Of a stretch of DNA of 64,000 nucleotides, positions 37,461 through 49,272 are shown in pieces (positions within the stretch are counted from its first letter, which is position 1; each line of letters starts with the position of its first letter). The stretch is from assembly GCA_003993805.1 (NCBI GenBank), contig RSEF01000005.1:43071401-43135400 (forward strand), given 5' to 3'. The notes under the pieces were generated by a model, which saw nothing but the letters and a program-made list of their open reading frames with translations, made no database searches and was not told the origin of the DNA. This DNA is from Himantopus leucocephalus. Its lineage: Eukaryota > Chordata > Aves > Charadriiformes > Recurvirostridae. A program made the translations under genes and the position numbers.

Positions 37461-37500
37461 TGATATATATATGTATTATAGGTATATATACCTATATATC
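37461..37500. repeat. AT-rich repeat with perfect 20-bp palindrome
   Basis: Alternating TA sequence. Positions 37477-37496 read TATAGGTATATATACCTATA, identical to its own reverse complement, flanked by further imperfect TA alternation. Confidence 0.85.
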
Positions 37501-39651
37501 AGTCAACTGATAATTAGACTGAGGGATTTACTGCACAGCAGGATTTAACTGAAAAACTTGGTAAAAATTCAACAAGGTACTAGATATTTATAGAAATAAC
37601 ATGAATATCCTGCATATTTGCATACTTTTTTGAAGACTGAAAAGAATCAGTTCACAGTTTAAAGTCAGCTCTAACTTTTAGGGTTATGAATAAATTCTTC
37701 TTAGTGATAAATAATCCTGTGTGCAACTACTTGGGAATCTTGTTCTCTCCTGCATCACGCGCTGCTTATCAGGACAACTTATACCGAGGCAGAGGCAGGC
37801 GGAGATGACGATGTGAGCGGTTGGATGCTGCAGTGAGTTTGCAGCTCAGTGCCATATGATGGCATTGTTAAAGCGTAGCTTTTCTGATAGGCAGAGGTCA
37901 TAGCAGTTCTGTCAGCTGAGCTTTCCTCTGGCCATTTCAGAGCTGGTTTCAGCAGAAAGTTGCTCTTTGCAGAGTTCAGTCTCAGGGCCTCCCTTGTTCC
38001 CAGCATAGCTGTGACTCTCTAGACAAGTGAGCCACAGACCTGCATCTTCCATGTCATTAGTATTGCTTGCATTTTCTGACCACCTTTAAGAACAACAGCA
38101 AAACCAGTCCTAGATGTCTGCAGTGCTTTAAACAATACGTGCACACTGCAAATGTGTGGAGTCATCGTTGGTAAGGGATCACTGTGTTTGTGCTGAATAC
38201 TTTGTAAAGATTTATAATGGCTTCTTTATTCTTTAAAGGAATACAACAGCAGTATTCACTGTACATATTTCGCAGAAACTCCGTTAAGATTAACATCTAT
38301 AAGAAATCCAGGGTCTCTGAGACTCATGCGATTATAATACTTGGGGATCTCTGAAATAGGGTTGATTAGGAAGGATTCTCATGCATAAGGCTGGATATTA
38401 GAGATTTGCAAGGTGAATAAGGGCAAAGGAGTGGGTTTTGGTTCTTGCAGTCTTGGGTCTGTACGCGCTTGTGTGAGAGGCTTTGGCCTGGTGTCTGAAA
38501 CACCATTGTGCGGGTTGCATTCAGAATTGCTCTCCTGAAATGCTTCTCCTGAGACAGGAGGGTCACCTTATTCCTGGTTATTGTAAGCGGGCTGTGAAAT
38601 CAGGAAAACCTATTTATCAGGACGTAACCTTCTGCTATTCCGTGTGTGAATGTTGCTCTGCGTTTCTTTAAATTTTGGAGGCAGAAGATACTCATGTCAA
38701 GCTCTTGCCTACCCTTTTTTAAATTGTGCTGTTTTATTTGCCCTTCCACAAACGCTAACTGCTGGCCATATATAATATTCTGAACTCCCCTGTGTTTGCC
38801 ATGGCAATCGGCTCCTCCAGCAGCGGGTACGGTGTGAGGCGAGTGTTGAGGCATGCGAAGGCTGGATTGGCTGGAAGTGAGGTAATGCGATGCAGTGCAA
38901 ATAGAGATGCAGGGATGAGGACAGATCCTGTCTGCGAGCCTCGCTTGTTTCTGCCCGTAGGAATGGATGGGGCTATGCACATCTCTGGATCGCAGAGATG
39001 AACTTGCAGTTCCCAGGGTAGATTTGTAATAACAAATTTTCTGGCTACTTATCTCAGAAACAGAGAAAATTTTAGACCTTGCCTGTTAGGGTTGCATAAT
39101 TTCTTACCTTTATTCTTGTTTTTAGAAGTCAGAGTAGCTGAAGAAAAAGGGTCACTTAGCTGGGAAGAATCTCACAGGAAAGAAAAAGTGGTCGGAGCAC
39201 AGGTGGGGACGTGCATATTGCAGGTGGGTTTAAAAGAGGGAACGATTGCTTGACTGCTTTATCAAGGAAGGATCTAGTTCAATGAAAAGGAGAATTTCAA
39301 CAGGTTTGTTTTTTTCTTTTTGTGTGTGTCAACCAAATGTAGGTAGAAAATAGTCTTGGGTTCCTTCTATCCTGTAAAGGAGCACTCTTCTACATAATTA
39401 GTGGCTTTGAGTCTGCTTTGTCACATAGAGCATACTTACTGTGTCCCTTGGCTGCAGGGCTGCCATTTTCTTTTCACTGCAGCTTCACAAGAGCAACCAG
39501 CTTGAGGGAACATTGTCCAATTGCCTGAGCTTGCTCAGGGGCCGAGGCGGCCGGCGGTGTGGGATGTGTGACACACAGCTAAGCAATTTTCATTCTATCC
39601 AAGAGAGGGCACATTAACAAGGTAATTATAGCACATTACTTCAGCAGGGAC

Positions 39652-39795
39652 GCATCAATTTTAATCCTTGAAGCGTCCTAGTGAAGTAGATAAGTGAGTA
39701 CTATTAGGCCCATTTTACAAAAGGAGAGACTGAATTAAAAGCTGAAATGATTTGTCAGTGGCAAAAGCTGTAATCTGTCTGAAGGGCAGGGACTA
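39652..39795 (-). mobile_element. MIR-like SINE remnant
   Basis: This is one of the clearer copies. The + strand runs tttaatccttgaagcgtcct, agtgaagtagataagtgagtactattaggcccattttacaaaaggagagactgaa, then gatttgtcagtggcaaaagctgtaat. The order is that of reversed MIR: 'ttaatcctcacaacaaccct atgaggtaggtactattatccccattttacagatgaggaaactgag ... ttgcccaaggtcacacagct'. Confidence 0.6.
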
Positions 39796-41793
39796 GAGGA
39801 GAAGGGCCTGATTCACAGACCCCGGCAGGGAAGCGTTCCCACTTGGTTTTGGAGACCTCACCATTAGCTTCAAAGCCACACCACTCCAGCTGGAGCAGAG
39901 GGAAGGGGGGAACTGGATGCTTTGTTCATTACGTTTTGCCACTCCATTTTTCTGCTGGCAAACTAATTGTAATGTTGTTGAAACTTGTTGATTTGAAATT
40001 ATTGATGAATCACTTTTAGCAGATAAGCCCTGGTTTATGTAATTTATACAGCTGTTAGAGACCTGGGTGTGTCTTTGGATAGAAACAATTAAAAAGTTGA
40101 AAAATGGTTGTCTTCTTGTAGTGGAGACTTTAATTGTTTAATCAAAAAGACCACAATGGTTCAGAGTTTTGCTTTACCCAGAGGTGAAAGGGAGCCATTG
40201 TAAAAGACCGATTTTCATTGTTGGTGGTTAGCTGTTCAATTTGAGTTGGTCTTAATTAATATTTAATTTTTAAACTTTATTTTTCCAAGTATTTACTTTA
40301 TTAACTCTCAGCAGAATATTTTGGGAAAGCAACCTTAAATAAGGAGACCCTTGCAGCATGTTTATTCCTCTTTAGTTTCATACATCATCAGGGCAAAGTG
40401 TTTAATGTACAGTTTATCTTCCGCTGCAAGTCAAACAATCTTGTAACACTGACCGAATGTCTGACAGAGTAGAATGTGATTTCTCAGTCAACTGGCAGCA
40501 TAATCTCATTAAAAACTGTGCTTGTAACTGGGCATCGTATTTATTTACTTATTTATGGTTGCATAGGAGGATTAGCCCGTGTTATCCCTCTGTTTGGCTC
40601 ATAAAGGAACTAAACTTACTGTAGCTACAAGACATCAGTAGAGGATGTACCCTTCGCTTTGCCAGACTAAACACATGCTTCTGTGGTCCTAGATTTGCGG
40701 CTGCTTTTGACATTTGAATAGCAGCTTCTCCATGAAATTCTAACTTGTGTGAGACAAGATTGGGGGTGTCAGACCAGTTCCTGAAAGGCTCAAACCTTTG
40801 CTGAAACCTTTGCCTTGCTCAATGCTTGGGTGGCAGTTGTCGCCAACATGCAGAGTGGAGATTGGCTGGCCTGTGGGGGTAGGATTCCTCCCTAACTCTT
40901 TGGCATGCTGCATGTTCCTATATGGGGGAGTATTTGAGGGGTCATGATCTGTTACTGTCATGACAAGACCTTTCTTAGAGCTGCAGAGAAACTTCAGTCT
41001 CCAGAGCTGCCCTTCAGACCCATGGTCTCTTGCACTAGGGGATCTGCAAAGGCTGCAGGGATGTTCGCTGTAGCTACAGGAGCAGCATGAAAGGGTCAGC
41101 CTTGAGCGGGTGACTTGGCCCCACACCATGAGGATGTAAGCAGAAGAGCAATACAGAGCTGCCTGGGCAATTCCCCAGGCTCTGCTCCTTGATCATCCTT
41201 GCCCTGTGGCTAAAACAGCACAAGTATCTGAGGTCTTTTATGGCAGACCAGAGCAGATCAGCTGCTCTTCTGAGTTTCATTCCAGCATCTGAAAATGCCT
41301 CTGTGAGAGGCGTGTTTGTGGCTCCCTGCCTCTTCAACCCGGTGTGACCCCAGCTTTGCCTCTAGTCCCACTTTTTTGTGTTTAACCTGTGTGGGATCTC
41401 CCTTTGCTTTCTCAGAATGTCATGGTTTTCTCTCAGGACAGTGGTGACTTACGTATTTTGGATACAAAATAAAATCAGAGGTTAGGGTTGTGCAAAGAGA
41501 AAACTGAAATACCCACGAAACCTAGCATGCGATCATGACCCCTCTCCTTAAGATATCCAACGCCAGAGCCTCTGAGCCTGTAGAGAGTGTTTGCTTAGCA
41601 CTGCAAGGACACTGTGCAGGACATCATCTGTGAAGCTTGACATATCCTCCATCCCAAATTTGTGTCTGTAAGGTCAGCAGGGGCCCATCATGCTGAAAGT
41701 GAGAAGCCCTTTATTATTAGCGCATTTGAATCTTTTGGTTTTAGTTCAAGGAAACCTTTTCCTCCATATTTCTTTGATGCTTCCTTGATCAGG

Positions 41794-42118
41794 TGTTTGA
41801 ATGATTCCTATTTTTCGTAATTAGCTTAGATAAGGGTTATTTAATCAAGTGATGTAGAGTCAAAGGTGAAATGGAAGCGGGATCCAGAAGACTCTGATTT
41901 TTCTGCTTTGTTGTGACATGTGCTCTTATTTCTGGCATTTAGACCCTGACAAGCNTTGTTTGAATGATTCCTATTTCTCGTAATTAGCTTAGATAAGGGT
42001 TATTTAATCAAGTGATGCTGAGTCAAAGGTGGAATGGGAAGCGGGATCCAGAAGACTCTGATTTTTCTGCTTTATTGTGACATGTGCTCTTATTTCTGGC
42101 ATTTAGACCCTGACAAGC
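41794..42118. repeat. 161-bp direct duplication split by one N, probable assembly artefact
   Basis: Copy 1 (41794-41954) runs tgtttgaatgattcctattt to ccctgacaagc and stops at the N at 41955. Copy 2 (41957-42118) starts and ends with the same words and then continues into new sequence. A few substitutions and one 1-bp indel (aaatggaag/gaatgggaag) separate them. Confidence 0.9.
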
Positions 42119-42249
42119 AGGTGTGTGGTTCCTGAAGAGTTTTTGTTTAATACTAAGCAAAACTAAGTGGCAATATTATTACTTTGCAATGCTGTGGGCA
42201 ATTTACCTTACAACAGTTTTAAATGGCTCAATATCAGAGTCTTAATGTT

Positions 42250-42380
42250 AAGAAAGAGATGGTAAAGTGACTTAACCATGTCCATACATCAGGTTCATGA
42301 TAGATTTAAGATGAGACATGACAGACCTCTTGTAAAAACTCAGATGTCTGAGATTTGGATTCATGACTCAGGCCTTCAGA
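42250..42380 (-). mobile_element. MIR-like SINE remnant (weak)
   Basis: The words agagatggtaaagtgactta, accatgtccatacatcaggt, tagatttaagatgagaca follow reversed MIR spacing ('gagaggttaagtaacttgcc caaggtcacacagctagtaagtggcagagc'). Identity is low. Confidence 0.3.
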
Positions 42381-43934
42381 GCTCTGCTGTCAGTGTCAGG
42401 TTGGTCCGTCTTCAGCAGTTGCATATCAGACTCCAAATGTCTTGCCCAGTTTTTCTTTGAGCCTTTAAGTTGGGCATGCCTACTTTTTGTTCCAATACAT
42501 TAGAATCTCTGAGGACTCCAAGGGTAATGCCTTTTACAGATTGCAAATATTTTTGCTTTATTTACCATAAATAAATAGGGATTTTTATCTATTTTAATCC
42601 ATGCCTGTTTTTTTTGTCTTCCGTGATAAGCATATGGAAGTCTCATCCTGTTGAAATCTGCAAGTACTGAAATAACGGATGCTGAGAATATTTTATTTTC
42701 CAGGTCTGTGGATTCAGTTCAGCCCCTGCTGTGCTATTAATGTAGCGCTTTTCACCAGCTATAAAAATCAAAACAAATACATATGAAACCGTGTAAGATT
42801 CTGTTCCTCTTCTCTCTTTAATCGAGATTGGAATACCTGCAGCAAAACAGAATCGCACCTGAGAGTCTGAGTTTGAATTAAACCCCAGAGTCTCTGACTG
42901 CTTTAATCTCCTGGTTATGTAAAATGCAGTTTAAATGGAGAGAAGCGTTTTTCCCTTGTGTTGTGGTGACAGTTCTGGACCTGGTCTGAACCTGCAACTG
43001 CAGATAGTTGTGGGAGTGGATGAAGTTAATTGACAAGTCAGCTTGAAAACAAATGTTCTTTTAAGATTTGGAGGAGTTAAAGGACACAAGGAGAGGGGTG
43101 AAACGGTTCAGCTGTCCCCAGACTGTAATGAAAGTAGCTAATGCATATTAAAAGGGTATTCTGAAGCCTGCTAGCTGAAACAGCTGCATCATTTTGCATT
43201 TGTCGGCATAGCAGCCCAGTTTGCTGTGGATGGTACCAGTTGACATCTAAAGATCTTAGGCTGTGTCAGGGCACCATGGGGGCTGGCAGCGCTCTGGGGA
43301 CTGGGAGCCCTGGGGCTGGCCAGGCAGGGATCATTCTTACTGGTCATGGTGGAAATGTATTGCAAACTTGTAACTAAATGAGGGGTTCCTTTCCCAGTGT
43401 GCGGTTCTGCAATATATTGCAATACTTGTAGGTTTCCCTGTCCTTCCGCTTAGTTATTTGCATTTTGCCTTTCCTTATAGGCTGTACTCTAGTGGGGTTC
43501 TACATTTTATCCTTGTTTTATGCTGCCACTCAGAGGTTTGTAGGAGGTCCCACTCAAGGCAACTAAGGTTAGGAGGTCACAAGTAGAAGATTCCTGAGGA
43601 CACTAGAAATGGCCACTTTTCTCTGTGCAATATGTTCCCTTGGACTGTTCCTCAAAAGTAGAGGAAAGGAAAAAGATCTTGTCATAGTCTGAGAGTGGGG
43701 GGAATGAAGAATTGACTAATCTTGTCTCTTTATCACTCTACCTGTTAAACATAATTATTCTTGCTCTTACAGGGCTTCTAAATAGTCACAATTAGGAATT
43801 ATGCTAATAAAGTCTGTTGTGACATGAAAGCTCACATCATTGCTTATGCTTCCTCCTGACTGTGTTTTGATACCCTACAAGACCTAATATCCCTTCCTGG
43901 GACATTATGGAATAGGAAAGGATAGCAAAGGAGA

Positions 43935-44045
43935 GGCTTCGGTGCTAAAGGCTTGGATCTGGAGGACCAACCTTCTTTCCCAGCTCTGCAGTAGAAAGAC
44001 TCGATGACCTTTGAACAGGCAAGGCATGAGTCGTGCTCAGCACCA
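43935..44045 (+). mobile_element. MIR-like SINE remnant
   Basis: The run ggtgctaaaggcttggatct, ggaggaccaaccttctttcccagctctgcagtagaaagac, gatgacctttgaacaggcaa follows MIR sense order (agcacggactctggagccag, ttcgaatcccagctctgccac, gtgaccttgggcaag). Confidence 0.4.
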
Positions 44046-47000
44046 AGCACATCGAGGTCTGAAGATCTGTTCCTGAATAGCGGAAACTGGGGCCAAGTTT
44101 TTACAGAAAGTTGGCTGTGATACTGGGCTCTGACCTTCTCAAATATCTGCCCCTTGGACCTGCATTCTGATGAACTGAGCTGTCCCAGCTTCTGTTGGTA
44201 TTTGGAGTATTGAAATATTCAAAGTTGCATCCTATTTTGATGTGCAGAAAAACTGATCTGCTGTTGGAAGAGCGATGTACACCATTCCCCCATCTGTAGT
44301 AGAAATCTGATTTAGGAGCACCATCACCAGGACCTCCAGCTCCTTGATGCTAGAGCTAAAGGGGCAGCTCTGTGAGTGCTATTGAAGAATGGCATATAGG
44401 AGGGTGACAGTAAGGGAGTTGTTTCCTTAGCTCTGTACTGGCGTGCTGTAGACAGGCAAATTAAGGAATGCCATTTTGCAAAGGCATGTGTTGGAAAGTA
44501 CGGTGATTCTCTTCCTTCTTCGACTGGATATTTGGATATGTGTTGTGTCACTTTGAACTAGTGAAGTTATCCTTACGTGCTTTCAAATGTAGTTTTCTGG
44601 AGATGAGGGACTTAACAGTTACAGGCCTCAATATTCTTCCATGCCAAGTGGAAAAGTTCATCTTAACCTTGCAGTTGAACCTGGTTCTGCTGCCTGGTCA
44701 ATGCTGGGAAAGCCTTCTAAGGGTCCTGGGGGAGGCAGCAGGCAAACACAGGGTAAAATGGTATAGTGGTTTAACAGTACCAGTGTCCAAGGATGTTGAT
44801 TGTCTTGGATGCGACTGCCCTTTTAATGAATTCTTACATTTTAGTCAACCAGCACTGCCAGTGAAATATGAGTGGCTTTGGCGACATACAGAGCATAGAT
44901 TTGTTCCTCGCCTATGTTGCCTTGTACTACATGCGTGCAAATGAATAGAGCCAAACATGACATACCTATTTTTCACTGACTGGACTCAAGGCAGTAGGCA
45001 GTAGAAAAGAAGATGATGGCTATTGTAGATTTTGTGAAGAGAGAGTGGGGAATATAAAGATGCAAAGAAATCAAAAGGTAGATATATCTCTTTTTCTTTC
45101 CCCAAAACTTAAGTGCTAGTTTTGTCTGCCAGAAGGCTTTCCACAAAGCATCCCTAGGGTGTTAGAAATCAATACTTTAGTTTAAAACTGTTGCTGAATA
45201 AATATTATCTGTCTGTAGCATCTAGCAGTTAGGTTCCTTTTACAGCTTTGTTGCCTTGTTTTGTTTCTTAGACACGGAGTTGTTGGGTGCGAGGAATGAG
45301 GTTAAAGGAATTCATTGCAAATTCCCTTGCTCTTCTGAATGCATTCCTTAACTTGAATAGGACAGCTTAGCAGGTCTTGGAACCAGCCTATTTTTACCAT
45401 ATAAACTAAGTCTAACCACAGGCAGCACAATTCTAGAAACTCCTTGAAATGACCACAAAGTTGCTTGTGAGAGCACTGCAGTATTAATTTCCCTCTTGCT
45501 TTCCCATTTGTCTCAAAGACTGCTCTGTCAATGGTCTTGTCATAATCTTTTGCTGACCAGAGATTACATTAAACCAAAATTTCCTCTTTAATCTTATGGC
45601 AAATTTCTTTCTTCCCTTCGGCTTCCCTGACTCATTGAACCCAAAACTAGTGTCATTGGCCCAACAGGCTAAAATGTTCATTAGCATTCATATTTTCAAT
45701 CATCTAAATCAGCTGTTTGTTTCCGCTACTGTTTTCAAAATCCCCTTGGACTACAAAGACGACTTTGATCAGACACTCTGAACTTAGGCATCCCCCAGAG
45801 AAAAAACAAGATCCTGCAAGTTGGATGGCAGTCCTGGTGCTCAATGTGGTGCTTAAGATAGTTCCATATTCAAAAGCAAAAGGTCGTGAGAGTGGAGTGA
45901 AACTAAAGGAAGGATTAGCATATAAGCAATTCAGGCAGAATTTTTTTAAAACATGGCACAGTCAGAAATGTCAGCAAGATAGGAAAAGATGCCTGAAGAG
46001 CTATGCTGGACAACTACTGTAGAGATGTGGAAGGGTAGCAGATGTCAATCGCAGGAAGGATTGACAGCATTGTACCATTTAAAAGTTACTCAAGGGATTT
46101 CTTTAGGATCTACTTTTAAAAGTTTTGCCAGGTTTCAGAAGACCAAAAGTGTTGAAGTTACTTTACACCTGAAAATATCAGAGTAAGAGGCTCTGATGAG
46201 AAAATGTCAAGGTATGGATACATCCCACTAGGAGATGAGGACTTGACTTGAGCATTAATATAATAAAGCCCTTTATTTTTCCTGCCTCTTAACATGGAGC
46301 ATGGGTGGGGAGTCTAGGCAGGCCTTGATAAACAGTGACCTTTAAATGGCATCTAAAAAAATAAATAAATTAAGAAGGCTGCTCTGTGGTCAGGTGCTGG
46401 AATTGTCTGCAGTAGCACTGGAAGAGAACACAATGGGTCATGGTAAGGGACAGCACTTTTTACAGTTATTAAAAAAGCGCTTTCCTAGTTGAGCATTTAT
46501 CAGTATTGTGACATTTAATTTGTGTGATGCTGGACAGCATGAACAATTGAGAAGAGTTGGACAAAGAAAAGCATTGGGAAAGCAAGGGGAGTGGAAAGGA
46601 GAGGAAAAATGGAAAAGAGATGAAGGCTCTTTAAGCTAAAAGGAAGCAGCAAATTAGTATTTTAATTTTAAGAAAGCTCAGTGTTGCTGTGTTTCTTGGT
46701 GTTACTTTCCTATCATGTGTTAATTCAGTTTCACATGCGTTGAGATTAAATGGCAAAAGGGATGGGACGCTCCACTGCAAATCAGAGTTGGGCCTGGGCA
46801 GCTTTGTATATTCTGCTTGGAACTTGTTAGCAAAGTTGTTTAACTCTTTATTCCAAGCCAGTCTGGGAGTTTGGGGGAAAGGGACAGGATAGAGAGTGGG
46901 ATGGTTTGTATTTTAAGGAACATGATCCAAGGATGGACTTATAAAGTTGTAAATCAGAATTCATGGCAAATGTAGATAACAAAAACACCTGAAGATCAAG

Positions 47001-48924
47001 CTGTTTCCTGAAAAGCTGATAGCTCTGAGTCTGACATCATCTCTGTTTCATAAATTCACCTTCAAGGAGTGAAAGTCCTCTGGGCATCTTTGTCCTTAAT
47101 CATAACCATCATACACCAAACAGTTCTTTTTGGTATTGTGATAGTTGATGCGCAGGTGAGGCTTCCTGTGAGCACAGAGTGTAATATTAAAATATTCCCA
47201 TGTAGCGCTAGAGAATTTTGAGACCCTGAAAGTGCTCTTGGTGCATGTCTTAAGGCTGTGATTCTCTTCTTAGGCATCCTGTTATCATTGCTAGCTTGAG
47301 TGGGATTATTGGTTTTGTTTTCCTGTTTATCTGTTTAAGAGGCTATATCTCAGCAAACCTACAGCTTCAGTATTCAGAAACTTAGAGAAGCTATGGCTCC
47401 ATTGTTCTGTGCCTGCATCCAACCTGTGGGTTAAGCAGAGCTGTGCGAGTCAGCCTTTGACGGAGAGCTAGGGTGGACAGAGCTGGGATATGCCAGCAAG
47501 ACCTTTATCATTGTATTTTGGGACTGGACAAAGTACTATCCTGGCTGTCTACAGGCGGGACAGTCTGGTTGTCCCTACTAATCAGCTGAGCATGGTTGGG
47601 AATATGTCCTGGCATTGAGGATGGCTATTGCAGGATGGTCTGTCTGTGCTCATAAACGTGCAAAACAGGATGGTTGTATGCAAAGTGGATAGTGGGAATG
47701 GTCATGGGATAGCCTAACTCCTGAGCTGTGCTGAGGAATTATTTGGAAAAGTGCTAGTTAAAATGAGAAAAATCATATCAGAGACTGTTCTAATAGTTTA
47801 AAAATGCAAACTACCATGTTTCAAAGTCTGGGAGTGCACCCAGGCTCCATTTCATTTGTTAACGTAGGTATAGCCTATCACTTTGACTTTCACTGTGTCA
47901 ATCTCTCCAGTGTTTCTAAAACCCTTCACAAGCCATTAAGAGAAACAAGGCCCTCAAGGAGAGAGAAACATCTTACAGTAAGTGTAAGTAGACTGAAAAT
48001 ACTCCTATTGGAGCTGGACTGCTCAGCTCTGGTGCTGTGCATTGTCAACACTTCAAGCAGGCAACTTTCCTTGTACTGGTGTGATTGGGATGCCACTGGA
48101 GAATGGGAGATGGGCTCTCCTAACCACTCCAGGTACGCTGCTGGTGGGTCTAATGCAACAGTGTTAGAGATCAAATACAAGAGTCTGCTAGATGCAAGGT
48201 CTGGAGTTGCCACCACCATTTAGTAAATGGTGAAGGGAGAGCCTAGTGTGTCTTTCCTCTAAGGAGCCCTTGTATTAAGAAGTCAAGAAAAAGAAACGGG
48301 ATGTATTTCATTTGATTCCAGTTTGCTGTGTAGCTGTCTTCCACTCACTTCCCTGTAGGGAGCACCCTTATATTAAAAGCAGAAAAATGGTGAATAAAGT
48401 TTTCTAGATCTCAGCACCTGTGTGTGCAGCAGCTTGCTGCATAAACCTTGGTAGCAGAGAGGGACAAATCCTGTCTCATGGTGCCTCGGGTTCCTGATTA
48501 GTATTTTAGGGATATTAATGCTCCTCAACGTGCTACGTGGTCTTTGAGAGGCTTAGTTCATCATTGCTTCCAATAGCCTTAGAGATGCTGCTGCAGAGGT
48601 GCTAGAGAGAAGGGGAGGATTGCTATCAGTGTTATGGTACGGAGGGTGTAGGGAAGGGAGAAGGGCAGAGGGGTGAAGGGGCAATCGCTGGAACCTGTGA
48701 AAGTCAAAGGACTGCGCATATGCTTGGCTGTCAGCCCTTCTGCATATTAACAGGGTGCTTGAAATGGCTGTCTCTGGTGCTTGCACGGGTGTGAGGGACC
48801 TGCCCTCCCCTTGCTTGTATTCCTCCACTGTTTCTGTCCTTCGCTCCCACTGCTCTGCGGCGCTTACTGCCTCCCCCCCCATGCACGCACCCCTCTGCTC
48901 ACAGCCAGGTTCATCAAAAAACAA

Positions 48925-49110
48925 GCGGGTCTCCATGGTAACGGGGAGACAGCTGAAAAATGGCAGCTAAATGCAGCTGCCCCTCATTTAATATCGACTC
49001 TGGCACTGACAGAACAGATAATGGGCAATAACACACCATTATGCTGCGGGGAAATGAAATGCTTCAGCAGACGCCTGTCATGCTGCAGGGATTTATTTGT
49101 TACTGTACCA
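48925..49110. promoter_or_regulatory. Candidate regulatory element, motif cluster (speculative)
   Basis: It holds a near RFX X-box at 48929-48942 (gtctccatggtaac; the ggtaac half is consensus, the left half has one mismatch). Two CAGCTG E-boxes (48950-48955 and 48974-48979) and an agataatgg GATA-like site near 49016 follow. No repeat is recognised across it. A 150-base pyrimidine tract comes next. Motif matches of this length occur by chance, so the call rests only on clustering. Confidence 0.25.
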
Positions 49111-49121
49111 GCAGAGATTTC

Positions 49122-49272
49122 TCTCCCCTTCTGTCTATCACTTTGTCATTCCCTCTTCTTCTCCTTCTCTCCTTTTTCTGCCTGTTTCTGCACTTGTCCC
49201 TTCTTTGCTTTCTGCTGTTTCTGTCTTTTTCTTCCTTGTTTCTCTCCTTTCCCCGCCTCTTTTCTCTCCTAC
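49122..49272. repeat. 150-bp pyrimidine-rich tract
   Basis: The + strand is almost entirely C and T (tctctcccctt, ctcttcttctccttctctcc, tctttttcttccttgtttct). Such polypurine-polypyrimidine DNA is common in introns and can form triplex structures. The overlapping open frames on the + strand are compositional only. Confidence 0.85.

Larger units (their letters stand above)
29923..41793. other. No gene recognised; unique DNA with repeat remnants
   Basis: It includes the ancient CR1-like remnant at 32040, MIR-like copies at 33585 and 39652, an A run with interruptions at 32588-32618, and the TA palindrome at 37461. About 39940-40560 is AT-rich with many TAAT/ATTA words and no recognised repeat. 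No coding exon could be supported. Confidence 0.65.
42119..48924. other. No gene recognised; unique DNA
   Basis: Weak MIR-like pieces at 42250 and 43935. Remaining open frames are under 140 codons and unremarkable. No RNA gene or other transposon recognised. Confidence 0.65.
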
